From Catenovulum agarivorans DS-2 (GTDB taxonomy: Bacteria; Pseudomonadota; Gammaproteobacteria; Enterobacterales; Alteromonadaceae), in NCBI RefSeq assembly GCF_000568405.1, contig NZ_ARZY01000006.1, positions 62,001-126,000 on the forward strand: a stretch of 64,000 nucleotides of DNA, read 5' to 3'. The notes under the pieces were generated by a model. It was not told the DNA's origin. It searched no databases and saw only the letters and a list, made by a program, of their open reading frames with translations. Each line of letters begins with the position of its first letter. Positions within the stretch are counted from its first letter, which is position 1. The position numbers and the translations under genes were made by a program. Shown piece after piece: positions 39,043 through 49,798 of the stretch.

Positions 39043-39791
39043 TGAAAGTGGCTGTGGTTGAGTTTTTTAAACGCGCAGAATGGCCATTTTGGATAGGTGT
39101 TGTTTTTTTTATTGTCGTGTTGGCAAGTTGTGCACGACTTGCGTTTAAAGCCCAACAATGGTTGGAGGATGGTAGTCAGCTACCCGTTAAACGTTTAGTG
39201 GTGGAAGGAAATCACCAGTATGTCAGCAAACAGGATGTGTATTTGGCATTAAAGCCACTATTACAGCAAAGCTTTTATGCTTTGGATGTAAATGAAGCGC
39301 AGCAAGTGGTTGAAAATATTGATTGGGTTTATTGGGCCGCTATTCGAAAAGAGTGGCCCGATACCTTGAAAGTAAACTTGGTAGAACAAAAGCCTATTGT
39401 TGTATGGAATAGCGACTTTTTGCTAAACCACAAAGGTGAAGTCTATCAAGCAAGGCAAGATAGAATACAAATAGAATTACCAAATTTATTTGGGCCTGAA
39501 GGTGAGGAGCTAAAAGCACTTGAGTTGTTTAGCGGTTATGCTGAGCTACTCGCTTTACATGGTTTGAATGCTGTTGAAATGACTATGTCTGAGCGTTATG
39601 CGGTTGATATGGCATTAGGCAATGGTATTAAGTTGAATTTGGGACGAGAAAACGGCGTTGCACGGATAAAGCGGTTTTTAGAGTTTTATCCTGCGTTGGT
39701 AGAGCAACATCAAGTTGAATATGTTGATTTGCGCTACGACACGGGTTTTGCAGTTGGGGAACAAATAAAGCAGCCTGAAGAGGCTGGTTAA
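39042..39791 (+). CDS. ftsQ: Cell division protein FtsQ
   Basis: 249-residue bitopic protein that recruits FtsBL. A short cytoplasmic tail, one membrane helix (about 17-36), a POTRA domain starting VKRLVVEGNHQYVSKQDV, and the beta domain with VEYVDLRYDTGFAV near the end. Its start codon overlaps the ddl stop codon by one base. Confidence 0.95.
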   Translation: MKVAVVEFFKRAEWPFWIGVVFFIVVLASCARLAFKAQQWLEDGSQLPVKRLVVEGNHQYVSKQDVYLALKPLLQQSFYALDVNEAQQVVENIDWVYWAAIRKEWPDTLKVNLVEQKPIVVWNSDFLLNHKGEVYQARQDRIQIELPNLFGPEGEELKALELFSGYAELLALHGLNAVEMTMSERYAVDMALGNGIKLNLGRENGVARIKRFLEFYPALVEQHQVEYVDLRYDTGFAVGEQIKQPEEAG

Positions 39792-39805
39792 TTGGCAGAG
39801 TTGAT

Positions 39806-41041
39806 ATGTCAAAAACATTAGAAAGAAATTTAATCGTTGGCTTAGATATAGGCACTGCAAAAGTAGTTGCCGTTGTTGGTGAGATATTGCCAGACAATAC
39901 AGTCAGTGTTGTTGGTGTTGGCTCGCATGCGTCTGAAGGTATGGACAAAGGTGGTGTTAACAATATCGAACTGGTTATTAAGTCAATTAAACGTGCGGTG
40001 CACGAAGCAGAGATGATGTCTGACTGCCAAATTTCGTCAGTGTATTTGGCGATATCGGGTCGTCACATTAAATGCCAGAACGAAAACGGTATGGTGACCA
40101 TACATGAAAAAGAAGTCACGAATGACGATGTTGATAATGTTATTCACACAGCTAAGTCTGTGCCTCTTCCTTCAGAACGTATGGTTTTGCATGTTTTACC
40201 GCAGGAATTTAGTGTTGACGTGCAAGAAGGGATAAAAAGCCCTGTTGGTATGTCAGGTGTTCGACTTGAAGCTCAAGTGCATTTAATAACTTGCGCAAAT
40301 GACATGGCAAAAAACATAGTCAAATGTGTCGAGCGATGTGGTCTGAAGGTTGAAGCTTTAGTCGCGTCTTCGCTAGCGTCGAGTTATGCGGTGTTAACCG
40401 ATGATGAAAAAGAGCTAGGTGTCGGTGTGGTTGACGTTGGCGCAGGTACTATGGACTTAGTGGTCTATGCCAATAGTGCCATTCGTCATACTTCGGTTAT
40501 CGCGGTTGCAGGCAACCAAGTAACCAAAGATATTGCTCAAATTTTTAGAACGCCATTGAGCCATGCGGAACAAATTAAAATTCAGTATGCATGTGCACAA
40601 CGGCATATGGTGAGTTTGGAAGAAAGCATAGAGGTGCCTAGTGTTGGGGGTAGACCCGCGCGCTCTATGTCTCGCCACACTTTAGCTGAGGTTGTAGAGC
40701 CTAGATATCAAGAACTGTACGACTTAGTTATGGAAGACATTAGTAAAAGTGGTTGGGAGGAACAAATGGCTGCCGGTATCGTGTTAACTGGTGGTACAGG
40801 CAAAATGGAAGGGGCAGTTGAACTCGCTGAAGAAGTGTTTCAAATGCCTGTCCGACTGGGATACCCAGTCAAATTGAAAGGTTTAACTGAGTATGTAGAC
40901 GATCCCGTCTATGCCACCGCTATTGGTTTATTACATTACGGTAAAGAAGACTTACAAGAGAAGTACGCCAGTAATGAAGAAAGCCAAGGGGTTAGTAATT
41001 GGTGGCAGCGTATTCAGAGCTGGTTTAAGGGTGAGTTTTAA
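39806..41041 (+). CDS. ftsA: Cell division protein FtsA
   Basis: 411-residue actin-like ATPase that tethers FtsZ to the membrane. LIVGLDIGTAKV is phosphate loop 1, VGVVDVGAGTMDL loop 2, and VLTGGTGKMEG the adenosine motif. The C-terminal WWQRIQSWFKGEF is the amphipathic membrane-targeting helix. It lies 14 bases after ftsQ. Confidence 0.98.
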   Translation: MSKTLERNLIVGLDIGTAKVVAVVGEILPDNTVSVVGVGSHASEGMDKGGVNNIELVIKSIKRAVHEAEMMSDCQISSVYLAISGRHIKCQNENGMVTIHEKEVTNDDVDNVIHTAKSVPLPSERMVLHVLPQEFSVDVQEGIKSPVGMSGVRLEAQVHLITCANDMAKNIVKCVERCGLKVEALVASSLASSYAVLTDDEKELGVGVVDVGAGTMDLVVYANSAIRHTSVIAVAGNQVTKDIAQIFRTPLSHAEQIKIQYACAQRHMVSLEESIEVPSVGGRPARSMSRHTLAEVVEPRYQELYDLVMEDISKSGWEEQMAAGIVLTGGTGKMEGAVELAEEVFQMPVRLGYPVKLKGLTEYVDDPVYATAIGLLHYGKEDLQEKYASNEESQGVSNWWQRIQSWFKGEF

Positions 41042-41074
41042 TTTTAAAAGCAGGTGTGTTAGGAGAAAATAACT

Positions 41075-42247
41075 ATGTTTGATTTGATGAGTGAACATAA
41101 TGATGAAGCTATCATTAAAGTAATTGGTGTTGGTGGTGGCGGCGGCAACGCTGTCGAGCACATGGTAAAACACACAATTGAGGGTGTTGAATTTATTACC
41201 GCAAATACGGATGCGCAAGCGCTACGCAATTCTTCAGCGGAAACAACCATTCAATTGGGACGAGATGTAACTAAAGGTTTAGGTGCTGGTGCAAACCCAG
41301 AAATTGGCCGTAAATCAGCAGAAGAAGATCGCCAAGTTATCCAAGAAGCCATTCGTGGTGCGGATATGGTATTTATCGCTGCTGGTATGGGTGGTGGTAC
41401 GGGTACAGGTGCTGCGCCAGTTGTTGCTGAAATTGCACGCGAAATGGGTATATTAACAGTTGCAGTTGTAACTAAACCATTCCCATTTGAAGGTAAAAAG
41501 CGTATGCAGTACGCGGACATTGGTATTGAAGAATTAGCAAAACATGTTGATTCATTAATTACAATTCCAAATGACAAACTGTTAAAAGTTCTTGGCAAAG
41601 GCACCAGTTTGTTGGATGCATTTAAAGCTGCAAATAATGTATTGCAAGGCGCGGTCCAAGGTATTGCTGAATTGATCACGCGCCCTGGTTTGATTAACGT
41701 TGACTTTGCAGACGTTAAAACTGTGATGTCTGAAATGGGTACCGCTATGATGGGTACTGGGGTTGCTACTGGCGAAGACAGAGCTGAAGAAGCGGCTGAA
41801 GCAGCCATTTCTAGCCCATTATTGGAAGATGTAGACTTAGCAGGTGCACGCGGTATTTTAGTAAACATTACCGCTGGTATGGATATCAGTATTGATGAAT
41901 TTGAAACAGTGGGTAATGCGGTTAAAGGTTTTGCATCAGAAAACGCAACAGTGGTTGTAGGTGCGGTTATCGACGCTGAAATGACTGAAGAGCTGCGTGT
42001 AACTGTTGTTGCAACAGGGATTGGTGATACACGACCAGATATCTCGTTAGTACCAAATAATAAAGTGAGTTTAAATGAGCGTCCTGCAGGTAACTTCCGG
42101 AGTTCAGAAACTGCGGCTGGCTCTGCTGCTGTTGCGATCGAAGAGCGCACTGCTGCTCCAGCTCATGTGCCAGCAAGTGACTCAAATACAGCACAAAACT
42201 TAGATTATTTGGATATTCCAGCGTTTTTACGTAAACAGGCAGATTAA
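41075..42247 (+). CDS. ftsZ: Cell division GTPase FtsZ
   Basis: 390-residue tubulin homologue that forms the division ring. GTP-binding signature [15 protein letters not shown] and the C-terminal peptide [13 protein letters not shown] that binds FtsA and ZipA. AGGAGAA lies 7 bases before the ATG. It is the last gene of the tight cluster; about 200 bases separate it from lpxC. Confidence 0.99.
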   Translation: MFDLMSEHNDEAIIKVIGVGGGGGNAVEHMVKHTIEGVEFITANTDAQALRNSSAETTIQLGRDVTKGLGAGANPEIGRKSAEEDRQVIQEAIRGADMVFIAAGMGGGTGTGAAPVVAEIAREMGILTVAVVTKPFPFEGKKRMQYADIGIEELAKHVDSLITIPNDKLLKVLGKGTSLLDAFKAANNVLQGAVQGIAELITRPGLINVDFADVKTVMSEMGTAMMGTGVATGEDRAEEAAEAAISSPLLEDVDLAGARGILVNITAGMDISIDEFETVGNAVKGFASENATVVVGAVIDAEMTEELRVTVVATGIGDTRPDISLVPNNKVSLNERPAGNFRSSETAAGSAAVAIEERTAAPAHVPASDSNTAQNLDYLDIPAFLRKQAD

Positions 42248-42256
42248 TATAAATTT

Positions 42257-42278
42257 GAGTATTGTTTAACAAATACTC
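42257..42278 (+). terminator. Weak hairpin after ftsZ
   Basis: A 7-bp stem (42257-42263 with 42272-42278) with a short, partly self-complementary loop; only a poor T-run follows. It may be a weak terminator or attenuator between ftsZ and lpxC. Confidence 0.4.
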
Positions 42279-42318
42279 AGTTTGTCTGAATCGCTTTATC
42301 GTTTGCACTGGTCTAATG

Positions 42319-42327
42319 TGTTATAAT
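42319..42327 (+). promoter_or_regulatory. Extended -10 promoter of lpxC
   Basis: TGT followed by a perfect TATAAT, an extended -10 element about 120 bases before lpxC. No good -35 is needed for this type. It gives lpxC its own promoter apart from ftsZ. Confidence 0.5.
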
Positions 42328-42447
42328 GCATGGATAGTTTACAAGTGAGTAACAGCGTATTAATTGTGCTGTTGCAAACTGACATGTGCCGCAACTTAAT
42401 CAAATCATGTTGCGGGTAACATAGACATTTGGAGACAAAAGAGCCAT

Positions 42448-43359
42448 ATGGTAAAACAACGTACACTAAAAACGAGTGTGACTACGCTTGGGGTTGGTTT
42501 GCACCGAGGAGAAAAAGTCAGAATAACACTGCGCCCTGCACCTGCTAATACAGGGATAGTATTTCGCCGTGTTGACTTAGAGCCTGTGGTAGATATGCCA
42601 ATTTCACCCGAAGCTGTAACAGACACAACTATGTGTACCTGTATGACCAATGCAGACGGCGTAACTGTATCAACAGTTGAGCACTTAATGTCAGCTTTGG
42701 CTGGCCTTGGCATTGACAATGTAATTATAGAGTTAGATGCCAACGAAGTGCCGATTGTCGACGGTAGTGCCAGCCCTTTTATTATGTTGATAGAAGAAGC
42801 TGGCATTGAAGAATTGAAAGCACCGAAAAAGTTTATTCGTATCGATAAACCGATTCGAGTTGAAGTGGATGATAAATGGGCGGAAATTTTGCCACACGAT
42901 GGCTTTAAGCTAGACTTTGCCATTGAATTTCCACATCCGGCGATCTCGTCAACTAAACAACATGTGTCGATGGACTTTTCTAGTCAAACCTTTATTACTG
43001 AGGTTTCCCGTGCTCGCACCTTTGGGTTTATGAAGGACTTTGAATACTTACGTGCAAACAACTTGGCGCTTGGAGCTAATTTCGACAATGCTGTGGTATT
43101 GGACGAGTTTCAGGTGTTAAATGCTAACGGTTTGCGCTACGACGACGAATTTGTTATGCATAAAATTCTCGACGCGATTGGTGATCTATATATGGCAGGC
43201 ATGCCTTTGCTTGGTCATTTCCGTTCGTTTAAAACTGGGCATGCGTTAAATAATATTTTGTTACGTGAAATCTTAAAACAAACAGATAGTTGGACACTAG
43301 TGGAGTTTGAGCAAACCCACACATCGCCACTTAATTTTATGGCGCCATCACCCGCATAA
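42448..43359 (+). CDS. lpxC: UDP-3-O-acyl-GlcNAc deacetylase
   Basis: 303-residue zinc amidase that commits lipid A synthesis. TVEHLMSALAGLGIDN carries the first zinc His, and HKILDAIGDL the other His and Asp. Start TVGVGLHRGEKV-type N-terminus is normal (KTSVTTLGVGLHRGE). E. coli LpxC has a similar length (305). A strong terminator follows. Confidence 0.98.
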   Translation: MVKQRTLKTSVTTLGVGLHRGEKVRITLRPAPANTGIVFRRVDLEPVVDMPISPEAVTDTTMCTCMTNADGVTVSTVEHLMSALAGLGIDNVIIELDANEVPIVDGSASPFIMLIEEAGIEELKAPKKFIRIDKPIRVEVDDKWAEILPHDGFKLDFAIEFPHPAISSTKQHVSMDFSSQTFITEVSRARTFGFMKDFEYLRANNLALGANFDNAVVLDEFQVLNANGLRYDDEFVMHKILDAIGDLYMAGMPLLGHFRSFKTGHALNNILLREILKQTDSWTLVEFEQTHTSPLNFMAPSPA

Positions 43360-43370
43360 ATTAACCCGTA

Positions 43371-43400
43371 AAGCTGCCTCGCGAGGCAGCTTTTTCTTTT
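43371..43400 (+). terminator. Rho-independent terminator after lpxC
   Basis: A perfect 10-bp GC-rich stem (43371-43380 with 43383-43392) followed by a T-rich run. It ends the division and lipid A transcript. Confidence 0.92.
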
Positions 43401-43431
43401 AGTAACTTTGTAACGATTGGTCTTATCACCT

Positions 43432-43845
43432 ATGTTAAAAATTTCCAATTCAGTTACTATCGCTGAGTCTGAAATCGAGTTTTCTGCAATTCGCGCTATG
43501 GGAGCGGGTGGGCAAAATGTAAACAAGGTCTCGAGTGCCATTCATTTACGTTTTGATATTCAGCAATCTTCTTTACCAGATTTTTATAAGCAACGTTTGT
43601 TGTCGTTTTCCGATAGTCGCATTAATAAAGATGGTGTAATTATTATTAAAGCGCAGTCGTTTAGGACTCAAGAGCAAAATAAACAAGATGCATTAGAGCG
43701 TTTGTTGCAGTTGATTAAAGCTGCGACTGTTGTGCATAAGGTACGTAAAGCGACTAAGCCGACTAAAAGTTCACAACGAAAGCGTATTGATGCGAAGAAG
43801 AAAAAAGGTTCGGTGAAAAACTTACGGGGGAAGGTTAGTTTTTAG
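43432..43845 (+). CDS. arfB: Ribosome rescue hydrolase ArfB (YaeJ)
   Basis: 137-residue peptidyl-tRNA hydrolase that frees stalled ribosomes lacking a stop codon. The catalytic GGQ lies in RAMGAGGQNVNK, and the basic C-terminal tail (RKRIDAKKKKGS) is the part that enters the empty mRNA channel. ATG 43432 is preferred over an upstream start by similarity to the family N-terminus MLKISNSVTI. Confidence 0.93.
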   Translation: MLKISNSVTIAESEIEFSAIRAMGAGGQNVNKVSSAIHLRFDIQQSSLPDFYKQRLLSFSDSRINKDGVIIIKAQSFRTQEQNKQDALERLLQLIKAATVVHKVRKATKPTKSSQRKRIDAKKKKGSVKNLRGKVSF

Positions 43846-43986
43846 TTTGTTTTAGCTTTTGCGCAGATCGCTACTTGATCTGTGGCATTAGAGGCCATTC
43901 GCAGCATAATTTTCTAAAAACGCTGTTCGCCAGTCCTTGGCCGCACGCAAAAGGCATCTATACGACCTTGCACCAATACAAAAGCT

Positions 43987-44454
43987 TTACTTCAAATTTA
44001 TCAGTCGCGACAACGCAGCTTGAATATTCTCCGGTAAGTCCTGCATGGTCGCGGTTAAGTCTTGCTTAGCTTTATCAGACAAGGTTTTTGCCGCTTTGTT
44101 AGCTGACGTAGAATAAGAAGCAGAATTTTCTTTAACTAAGTTGGAAGATGTCGACATATTTGGGTCAACTTGGCACTTAATGCTAATTAAATTGGGATAT
44201 TTAACCCTAAGTTGACTGATTAACTGACTACGACAAGCATTATATTGCATCTGGTAACTGGCGTTTGGTAGACTCACAGTCAAAATACCACGTTCAAATT
44301 GCACTACTTTTATGCATTTTCGCAGGGTATTGGGCAAATTAAGCGCTAGCTCCTTTGAAATCTCGCTGGTATACTCAGGCTTAATATTTTTTTTATGCTG
44401 TTCTGGCCATTTTTCAGCCAGAATCTGCGATAAGTTTTTCGGTCTAGGTCGCAT
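43987..44454 (-). CDS. dciA: DciA-like protein (DUF721)
   Basis: 155 residues. DciA loads the replicative helicase DnaB in bacteria that lack DnaC. The N-terminal part (RPRPKNLSQILAEKW and ALNLPNTLRKCIKVVQFERGILTVSLPNASY) fits the DUF721 KH-like domain; the C-terminal part is low complexity. This gene commonly lies just upstream of the M23 peptidase and secA in Alteromonadales. Its start codon is only 13 bases from that of the divergent peptidase gene. Confidence 0.8.
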   Translation of the reverse strand: MRPRPKNLSQILAEKWPEQHKKNIKPEYTSEISKELALNLPNTLRKCIKVVQFERGILTVSLPNASYQMQYNACRSQLISQLRVKYPNLISIKCQVDPNMSTSSNLVKENSASYSTSANKAAKTLSDKAKQDLTATMQDLPENIQAALSRLINLK

Positions 44455-44467
44455 TATTTAAATCACT

Positions 44468-45397
44468 ATGTCGCTTTCAATACAATACACAAAAAACGGT
44501 CGCCAATTAGAATGGCAATTGAGCTTTGCTCACGCAATTGCTTTTTGCGTATTGATAGTTTGTTTAGCCGTGCTAATCGTCAGTAGTATATACCGAAACA
44601 CATCACAAACCGAGCAACCAATTGCGCCGGTGAATCAATCTCGTATCGAGTTGGCCGAACAAAAAGAAGCGCTGCATGCACTAAAGGCACGAACCGAAGT
44701 TGAACTAGCCGCTGTCAAACTCAAATTGTCCGAATTACAAAGTTACGCATTACGAATGAATGCCTTGGGTGCACGTTTAGCGGAAAACGCTAGTTTGCAC
44801 ATGGACGAATTTAACTTTGCCGATGAGCCAGCTACTGGCGGGCCATTAGATGAGCAGCCAAATATACTTGAAAATGTTGTGGTTGAACATGAGTTGTTGA
44901 CCGAAATGTCAAAACTATTGGATTTTTACAATAAACAAGAACAGCAATTGAGTTTACTTGAATCTGTTATCATGAATCACCATATAAGTGATCAAGTTTA
45001 TGTTTCAGGGCGACCGATAAAAGCAGGTTGGTTGTCCTCTTACTACGGCATGCGAAAAGACCCATTTAGTGGTCTGCCCGCTATGCACAAAGGAATCGAC
45101 TTTGCTGGTAAAGAAGGCAACACTGTGATTGCAACCGGTGCTGGTGTTGTTACTTGGGCAGATGAAAGATATGGATATGGAAAATTAGTAGAAGTTGACC
45201 ATGGTCAAGGTTTAAAAACTCGCTATGGCCATAATAAAGAATTATTAGTTTCAGTTGGAGATGTAGTGAGCAAGGGCGCTCAAATAGCGGTTATGGGCTC
45301 TACCGGTCGCTCGACCGGACCACATGTTCATTATGAAATTTTAAAAAACGGCAAACAGATAGACCCTTTAAAATACGTTTATCGTCGTGCAAAATAG
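44468..45397 (+). CDS. M23 family (LytM) metallopeptidase
   Basis: 309 residues. One membrane helix (about 19-41), a coiled coil (about 58-105), and a LytM domain with all zinc and catalytic residues: HKGID (His207, Asp211) and GPHVHYE (His286, His288). It likely cleaves peptidoglycan peptides in the periplasm, possibly in cell separation. In Alteromonadales and relatives such a gene occupies the secM position before secA. Confidence 0.92.
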   Translation: MSLSIQYTKNGRQLEWQLSFAHAIAFCVLIVCLAVLIVSSIYRNTSQTEQPIAPVNQSRIELAEQKEALHALKARTEVELAAVKLKLSELQSYALRMNALGARLAENASLHMDEFNFADEPATGGPLDEQPNILENVVVEHELLTEMSKLLDFYNKQEQQLSLLESVIMNHHISDQVYVSGRPIKAGWLSSYYGMRKDPFSGLPAMHKGIDFAGKEGNTVIATGAGVVTWADERYGYGKLVEVDHGQGLKTRYGHNKELLVSVGDVVSKGAQIAVMGSTGRSTGPHVHYEILKNGKQIDPLKYVYRRAK

Positions 45398-45473
45398 CAT
45401 TCTTCCCATTCGGGGATTTACCTTTTAATAAATAGAGAGCACTTAGCTGGAAGCAGCAGGTCAGGATAGATTA

Positions 45474-48173
45474 ATGATTACAAAAATACTGACATCGATA
45501 TTTGGTAGCAGAAACGATCGTTTTATTAAAAAATTAAATAAAGTTGTCACCCAAATTAATGGGTTGGAAGCAAGCTTAGAAGCACTAAGCGATGATGAAT
45601 TAAAAGCTAAAACGGAAGAATTTCGTAAGCGTTTAGCTGAGGGTGAAACTTTAGATAGTTTACTGCCAGAGGCTTTTGCTGTTTGTCGAGAAGCTTCAAA
45701 GCGTGTGCTAGGCATGCGTCATTTTGATGTTCAGTTATTAGGTGGCATGGTGCTGCACCAAGGTAAAATCGCTGAAATGCGTACAGGTGAAGGTAAAACT
45801 TTAACTGCGACTTTACCGACATATCTAAATGGTTTGTCAGGCCACGTACATGTGGTAACGGTAAATGATTACTTAGCTTACCGTGATTCTAACTGGAGCC
45901 GTCCATTATTCGAATTTCTAGGATTAACCGTTGGCTGCAATATCCCGGGTATGGGGCCTGTTGAAAAGCGTCAGGCATATGAAGCTGATGTAACCTATGG
46001 GACCAATAACGAATTTGGCTTTGATTATTTACGTGACAATATGGCATTTAGTGCCGAAGAGCGTGTTCAAAGCGAATTGAAATTTGCAGTGGTCGATGAA
46101 GTCGACTCAATTTTAATTGATGAAGCTCGAACGCCATTAGTCATTTCTGGCCCTGCAGAAGATAGTTCAGTTTTATATCAACAAATTAATCAAATTGTTC
46201 CACAATTAATTGAAGCGGATAAAGAAGATTCTGAAGAAGAAGAAAGTGAAGGGCATTTCACTATCGACGAAAAGTCTAAGCAGGTTCATCTAACGGAAAA
46301 AGGCCAAATCGCCGTTGAAGAAATATTAATTGCCAACAAAGTATTAGATGAAGGTGATTCATTATACAACGCGGCTAACATTGGTTTATTAGCCCATGTT
46401 AATGCTGCATTGCGTGCGCACAAGCTCTACCACAAAGACGTTGATTATTTAGTGAAAGATCAACAAATAGTCATTGTTGATGAGCATACTGGTCGTACAA
46501 TGGAAGGTCGTCGTTGGTCAGAAGGATTACACCAAGCGATTGAAGCAAAAGAAGGTGTGCAAATTCAAAACGAAAACCAAACTTTGGCATCTATTACCTT
46601 CCAGAATTACTTCCGTTTGTACAGCAAGTTATCGGGGATGACGGGTACGGCGGACACTGAAGCGTTTGAATTCAACTATATATACGGTTTAGAAACCATT
46701 ATTTTGCCAACCAATCGCCCGATGATCCGTAAAGATTATCCTGATTTGGTTTATCTGACAGCAGAAGAAAAATACGAAGCGATTGTTGAAGATATCAAAC
46801 AATGTGTCGATGAAGGCCGTCCAGTGTTGGTGGGTACTATTTCTATCGAAAACTCAGAATTATTATCTCGTGTTCTGAAAAAAGCCAAGATTAAGCACCA
46901 AGTGTTAAATGCTAAATATCATGCTAAAGAAGCTGAAATTGTTGCGCTTGCTGGTCGTCCTGGTGCGGTAACTATTGCAACCAACATGGCGGGTCGTGGT
47001 ACTGATATTGTATTGGGTGGCAACCCTGATATTGAAATTGAAAAACTCAATAGTCCAAGCGAAGAACAAGTTGATAAAATCAAACAAGATTGGAAATCTC
47101 GCCATGATGCAGTTGTTGCGGCTGGTGGTTTGCACATTATAGGGACCGAGCGCCACGAATCTCGCCGAATCGATAACCAGTTACGCGGTCGAGCCGGTCG
47201 ACAAGGTGACCCTGGTTCGTCACGTTTCTACTTATCTATGGAAGATGCGTTGATGCGAATTTTTGCCAGCGACCGTGTGTCAGGGCTAATGAAAAAACTT
47301 GGCATGGAGCGTGGTGAAGCTATTGAACATCCATGGGTTACAAAAGCAATTGAAAATGCCCAACGTAAAGTTGAAGCGCGTAACTTTGATATTCGTAAAC
47401 AATTGCTTGAATACGATGATGTTGCCAATGATCAGCGTAAAGTTGTCTATCAGCAACGAAACGAATTAATGAATGAAAATGACATTAGCGACACTATTAA
47501 TGTGATTCGGGCTGATGTCTTAAGTTCGACTATAGACGCATATATTCCACCTCAATCTGTGGAAGAAATGTGGGATATTGCTGGGTTAACTGAACGTTTA
47601 AGAGCAGATTTTACCCTAGAGCTACCGTTGCAGAAATGGTTGGACGAAGACAATAAATTAGATGAAGAGAAGTTGCGTGAACGCATTGCTGCTGCTTTAG
47701 ACGAAGCTTATGCTGAAAAAGAAAAGCAAGTGGGTGCTCCTGTTTTACGCCACTTCGAAAAAGCCATTATGCTGCAAACACTCGATTCGCATTGGAAAGA
47801 GCATTTAGCCGCTATGGATCACTTGCGCCAAGGTATTCACTTGCGTGGTTATGCGCAAAAGAATCCAAAGCAAGAGTATAAGCGTGAATCTTTTGAGTTG
47901 TTCTCGCAAATGTTGGAAGCGCTAAAAGTTGAAGTGGTCGGTGTACTTTCAAAAGTAAAAGTCAGAGAAGAATCCGATGTTGAAGCCGTTGAAGCGAAAC
48001 GCCGTCAAGCTGAATCAGCACCAAAACAATACCAGCATGAAAACGACGAAGCACTTGCTGAAAACAAAAAGCCAAAAGCTTTTATTCGTGAAGGGGTAAA
48101 AGTTGGCCGTAATGATCCATGCCCGTGCGGATCAGGTGAAAAATACAAAAACTGTCATGGTAAGTTAAGCTGA
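45474..48173 (+). CDS. secA: Preprotein translocase ATPase SecA
   Basis: 899 residues. Drives Sec export by ATP hydrolysis at the SecYEG channel. Walker [25 protein letters not shown] (Walker B), MAGRGTDI, and the C-terminal zinc and SecB-binding motif [14 protein letters not shown]. Length is standard (E. coli 901). No SecM arrest peptide is found upstream, so its secretion-dependent control must differ from that of E. coli. Confidence 0.99.
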   Translation: MITKILTSIFGSRNDRFIKKLNKVVTQINGLEASLEALSDDELKAKTEEFRKRLAEGETLDSLLPEAFAVCREASKRVLGMRHFDVQLLGGMVLHQGKIAEMRTGEGKTLTATLPTYLNGLSGHVHVVTVNDYLAYRDSNWSRPLFEFLGLTVGCNIPGMGPVEKRQAYEADVTYGTNNEFGFDYLRDNMAFSAEERVQSELKFAVVDEVDSILIDEARTPLVISGPAEDSSVLYQQINQIVPQLIEADKEDSEEEESEGHFTIDEKSKQVHLTEKGQIAVEEILIANKVLDEGDSLYNAANIGLLAHVNAALRAHKLYHKDVDYLVKDQQIVIVDEHTGRTMEGRRWSEGLHQAIEAKEGVQIQNENQTLASITFQNYFRLYSKLSGMTGTADTEAFEFNYIYGLETIILPTNRPMIRKDYPDLVYLTAEEKYEAIVEDIKQCVDEGRPVLVGTISIENSELLSRVLKKAKIKHQVLNAKYHAKEAEIVALAGRPGAVTIATNMAGRGTDIVLGGNPDIEIEKLNSPSEEQVDKIKQDWKSRHDAVVAAGGLHIIGTERHESRRIDNQLRGRAGRQGDPGSSRFYLSMEDALMRIFASDRVSGLMKKLGMERGEAIEHPWVTKAIENAQRKVEARNFDIRKQLLEYDDVANDQRKVVYQQRNELMNENDISDTINVIRADVLSSTIDAYIPPQSVEEMWDIAGLTERLRADFTLELPLQKWLDEDNKLDEEKLRERIAAALDEAYAEKEKQVGAPVLRHFEKAIMLQTLDSHWKEHLAAMDHLRQGIHLRGYAQKNPKQEYKRESFELFSQMLEALKVEVVGVLSKVKVREESDVEAVEAKRRQAESAPKQYQHENDEALAENKKPKAFIREGVKVGRNDPCPCGSGEKYKNCHGKLS

Positions 48174-48580
48174 TGAGCAAAGAGGTTCATGTTGCGGTTG
48201 CTGTGATTGTGCAGCAAAACGCACAACAAACTCAGGTGTTGATCGCTAAACGGGCTCAACACCAACACCAGGGAGGTAAATGGGAATTCCCAGGTGGTAA
48301 AGTAGAGAAAAACGAACAAGTTGACGACGCTTTGCGCCGTGAAATCGCCGAAGAGTGTGGTTTAGTAGTAGAGGCTGCTGAGCCATTAATCAAAATTGAA
48401 CATGATTATGGTGACAAAAAAGTTGTTTTAGATACTTTTATCGTTACCCAATATTCTGGCCAAGCTCGCGGCAACGAAGGGCAACAAATTTTATGGTTAG
48501 ATGTCTCTCAATTAGCCGACTATACCTTCCCTGAGGCAAATCAGCCGATTATCGATGCCATAAATAGCTACTTTGCCTAA
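48173..48580 (+). CDS. mutT: 8-oxo-dGTP diphosphatase MutT
   Basis: 135-residue Nudix hydrolase that removes oxidised dGTP from the pool. The Nudix box GKVEKNEQVDDALRREIAEE-CGL fits GX5EX7REUXEEXGU. Starts within the secA stop codon (TGATG), as in many gammaproteobacteria where secA-mutT are linked. Confidence 0.95.
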   Translation: MSKEVHVAVAVIVQQNAQQTQVLIAKRAQHQHQGGKWEFPGGKVEKNEQVDDALRREIAEECGLVVEAAEPLIKIEHDYGDKKVVLDTFIVTQYSGQARGNEGQQILWLDVSQLADYTFPEANQPIIDAINSYFA

Positions 48581-48691
48581 AGTTATACTCTCAACTAAAC
48601 TTGTTGCAGTCACAAATACTTGTAGCACACCCCCAACACACTAAAGTTTGGACTGTGGGAGCATCATCACACACAAATAGGGATAGATACC

Positions 48692-49765
48692 TTGACGCAA
48701 CAACCTGGTCGTGGAAAGAGTTTTGTAAAACGAGTCTACTTTCCTAGAGTGATTGGTTTCGGTTTAGGCGCGTTACCTGTTGGCGCCGTGATATACCAGC
48801 AAGACTTATCCAATTTGTACTGGATAGGCGTAATTTTTTCTGCGTTTATTTGGCCCCAGTTGGCCTTTTGGTTAGGCATGCGTGCCAAACATCACTTCAA
48901 ATCTGAATTTAACAGCCTATTTTTTGATTCCGTAATCGTAGGTTTTTGGGCGGCCGCAATGGGATTTAACATAGTCCCGAGCATTTTGTTGTTATCAGCC
49001 AGTGGTTTAAACAATATGTCAGCTGGTGGCGTGAAGTTTTATTGTATTGGTTGGGGGGCCGTTGCACTTGGAATTGCTGCTCATTTTCTTATTGCCCCTC
49101 CTTATCTGAATTTAACTTCGACGGAACTGACCATGATGATTTGTGCACCGTTGGCGCTGTTTTATCCATTGTTGGTTGGGTTCGTGACCTATCGGCTGTC
49201 AAAAAAACTCTCAGAAGAGCGAAAGATGGCGCTGTTGATGAGTCAAACCGATTCATTGTCGCAGCTGCCGAATCGCGGATTTTGGGAAGCTAAAGTTCGA
49301 GAAACATTCGAACATGGGAAAACTTATGCTGAAACCCCAGCGTTAGTTATGATTGATATCGACCATTTTAAAGCGATAAACGACAACCATGGCCATTTGG
49401 TCGGTGATAAAGTACTAATTGCTTTTTCTGATGCTTTAAAATCGTTTTTTAACGGTACAAATGCCATATTAGGACGGTATGGTGGTGAAGAATTTGGTGT
49501 TTTAATACCAAATGCCGATCCACACTCAAGCGAAGATATCGCAAATGCATTTAGGATTTTTTTACAAAAAGAGAGTTTGCAAACCTGCAAACAATTAAAT
49601 ATCAGTTTGACGGTTAGCGCAGGTATTGCAGTGTTAACCAGTGACATTAAAGATTTTTCGCAGTGGATTGATATTGCCGACCAGGCTTTGTACGATGCTA
49701 AAGCAAATGGACGTAACCAAGTCTGTTTAGCGCAGCAACAGTATGTTCCAAAACTAACGATTTAA
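48692..49765 (+). CDS. MASE2-GGDEF diguanylate cyclase
   Basis: 357 residues. An N-terminal membrane sensor of about six to seven helices, MASE2-like, as in AdrA (starting KRVYFPRVIGFGLGALPVGAVI), then GGDEF (about 195-345) with active-site GRYGGEEFG. It makes cyclic di-GMP. No RxxD inhibitory site precedes the motif. The start is a TTG at 48692 with AGGGA 8 bases upstream; no in-frame ATG upstream. Confidence 0.9.
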   Translation: MTQQPGRGKSFVKRVYFPRVIGFGLGALPVGAVIYQQDLSNLYWIGVIFSAFIWPQLAFWLGMRAKHHFKSEFNSLFFDSVIVGFWAAAMGFNIVPSILLLSASGLNNMSAGGVKFYCIGWGAVALGIAAHFLIAPPYLNLTSTELTMMICAPLALFYPLLVGFVTYRLSKKLSEERKMALLMSQTDSLSQLPNRGFWEAKVRETFEHGKTYAETPALVMIDIDHFKAINDNHGHLVGDKVLIAFSDALKSFFNGTNAILGRYGGEEFGVLIPNADPHSSEDIANAFRIFLQKESLQTCKQLNISLTVSAGIAVLTSDIKDFSQWIDIADQALYDAKANGRNQVCLAQQQYVPKLTI

Positions 49766-49798
49766 TATGGCTATTTAATACGTAGGGAAAAACGCATT

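Noticed and set aside
41251-42150. 299-codon open frame antisense to ftsZ
   Set aside because: It is a mirror of the ftsZ codon pattern, with low-complexity Ser/Ala/Pro composition, no ribosome-binding site and no family resemblance.
43862-43886. Short inverted repeat after arfB
   Set aside because: Only a 6-bp stem and no T-run; could be chance.
43875-44069. 64-codon plus-strand frame after arfB
   Set aside because: It overlaps dciA on the other strand and has no ribosome-binding site or recognisable features.
45398-45473. SecM-like arrest peptide before secA
   Set aside because: No open frame or FXXXXWIXXXXGIRAGP-type sequence is present; the position is taken by the M23 peptidase.
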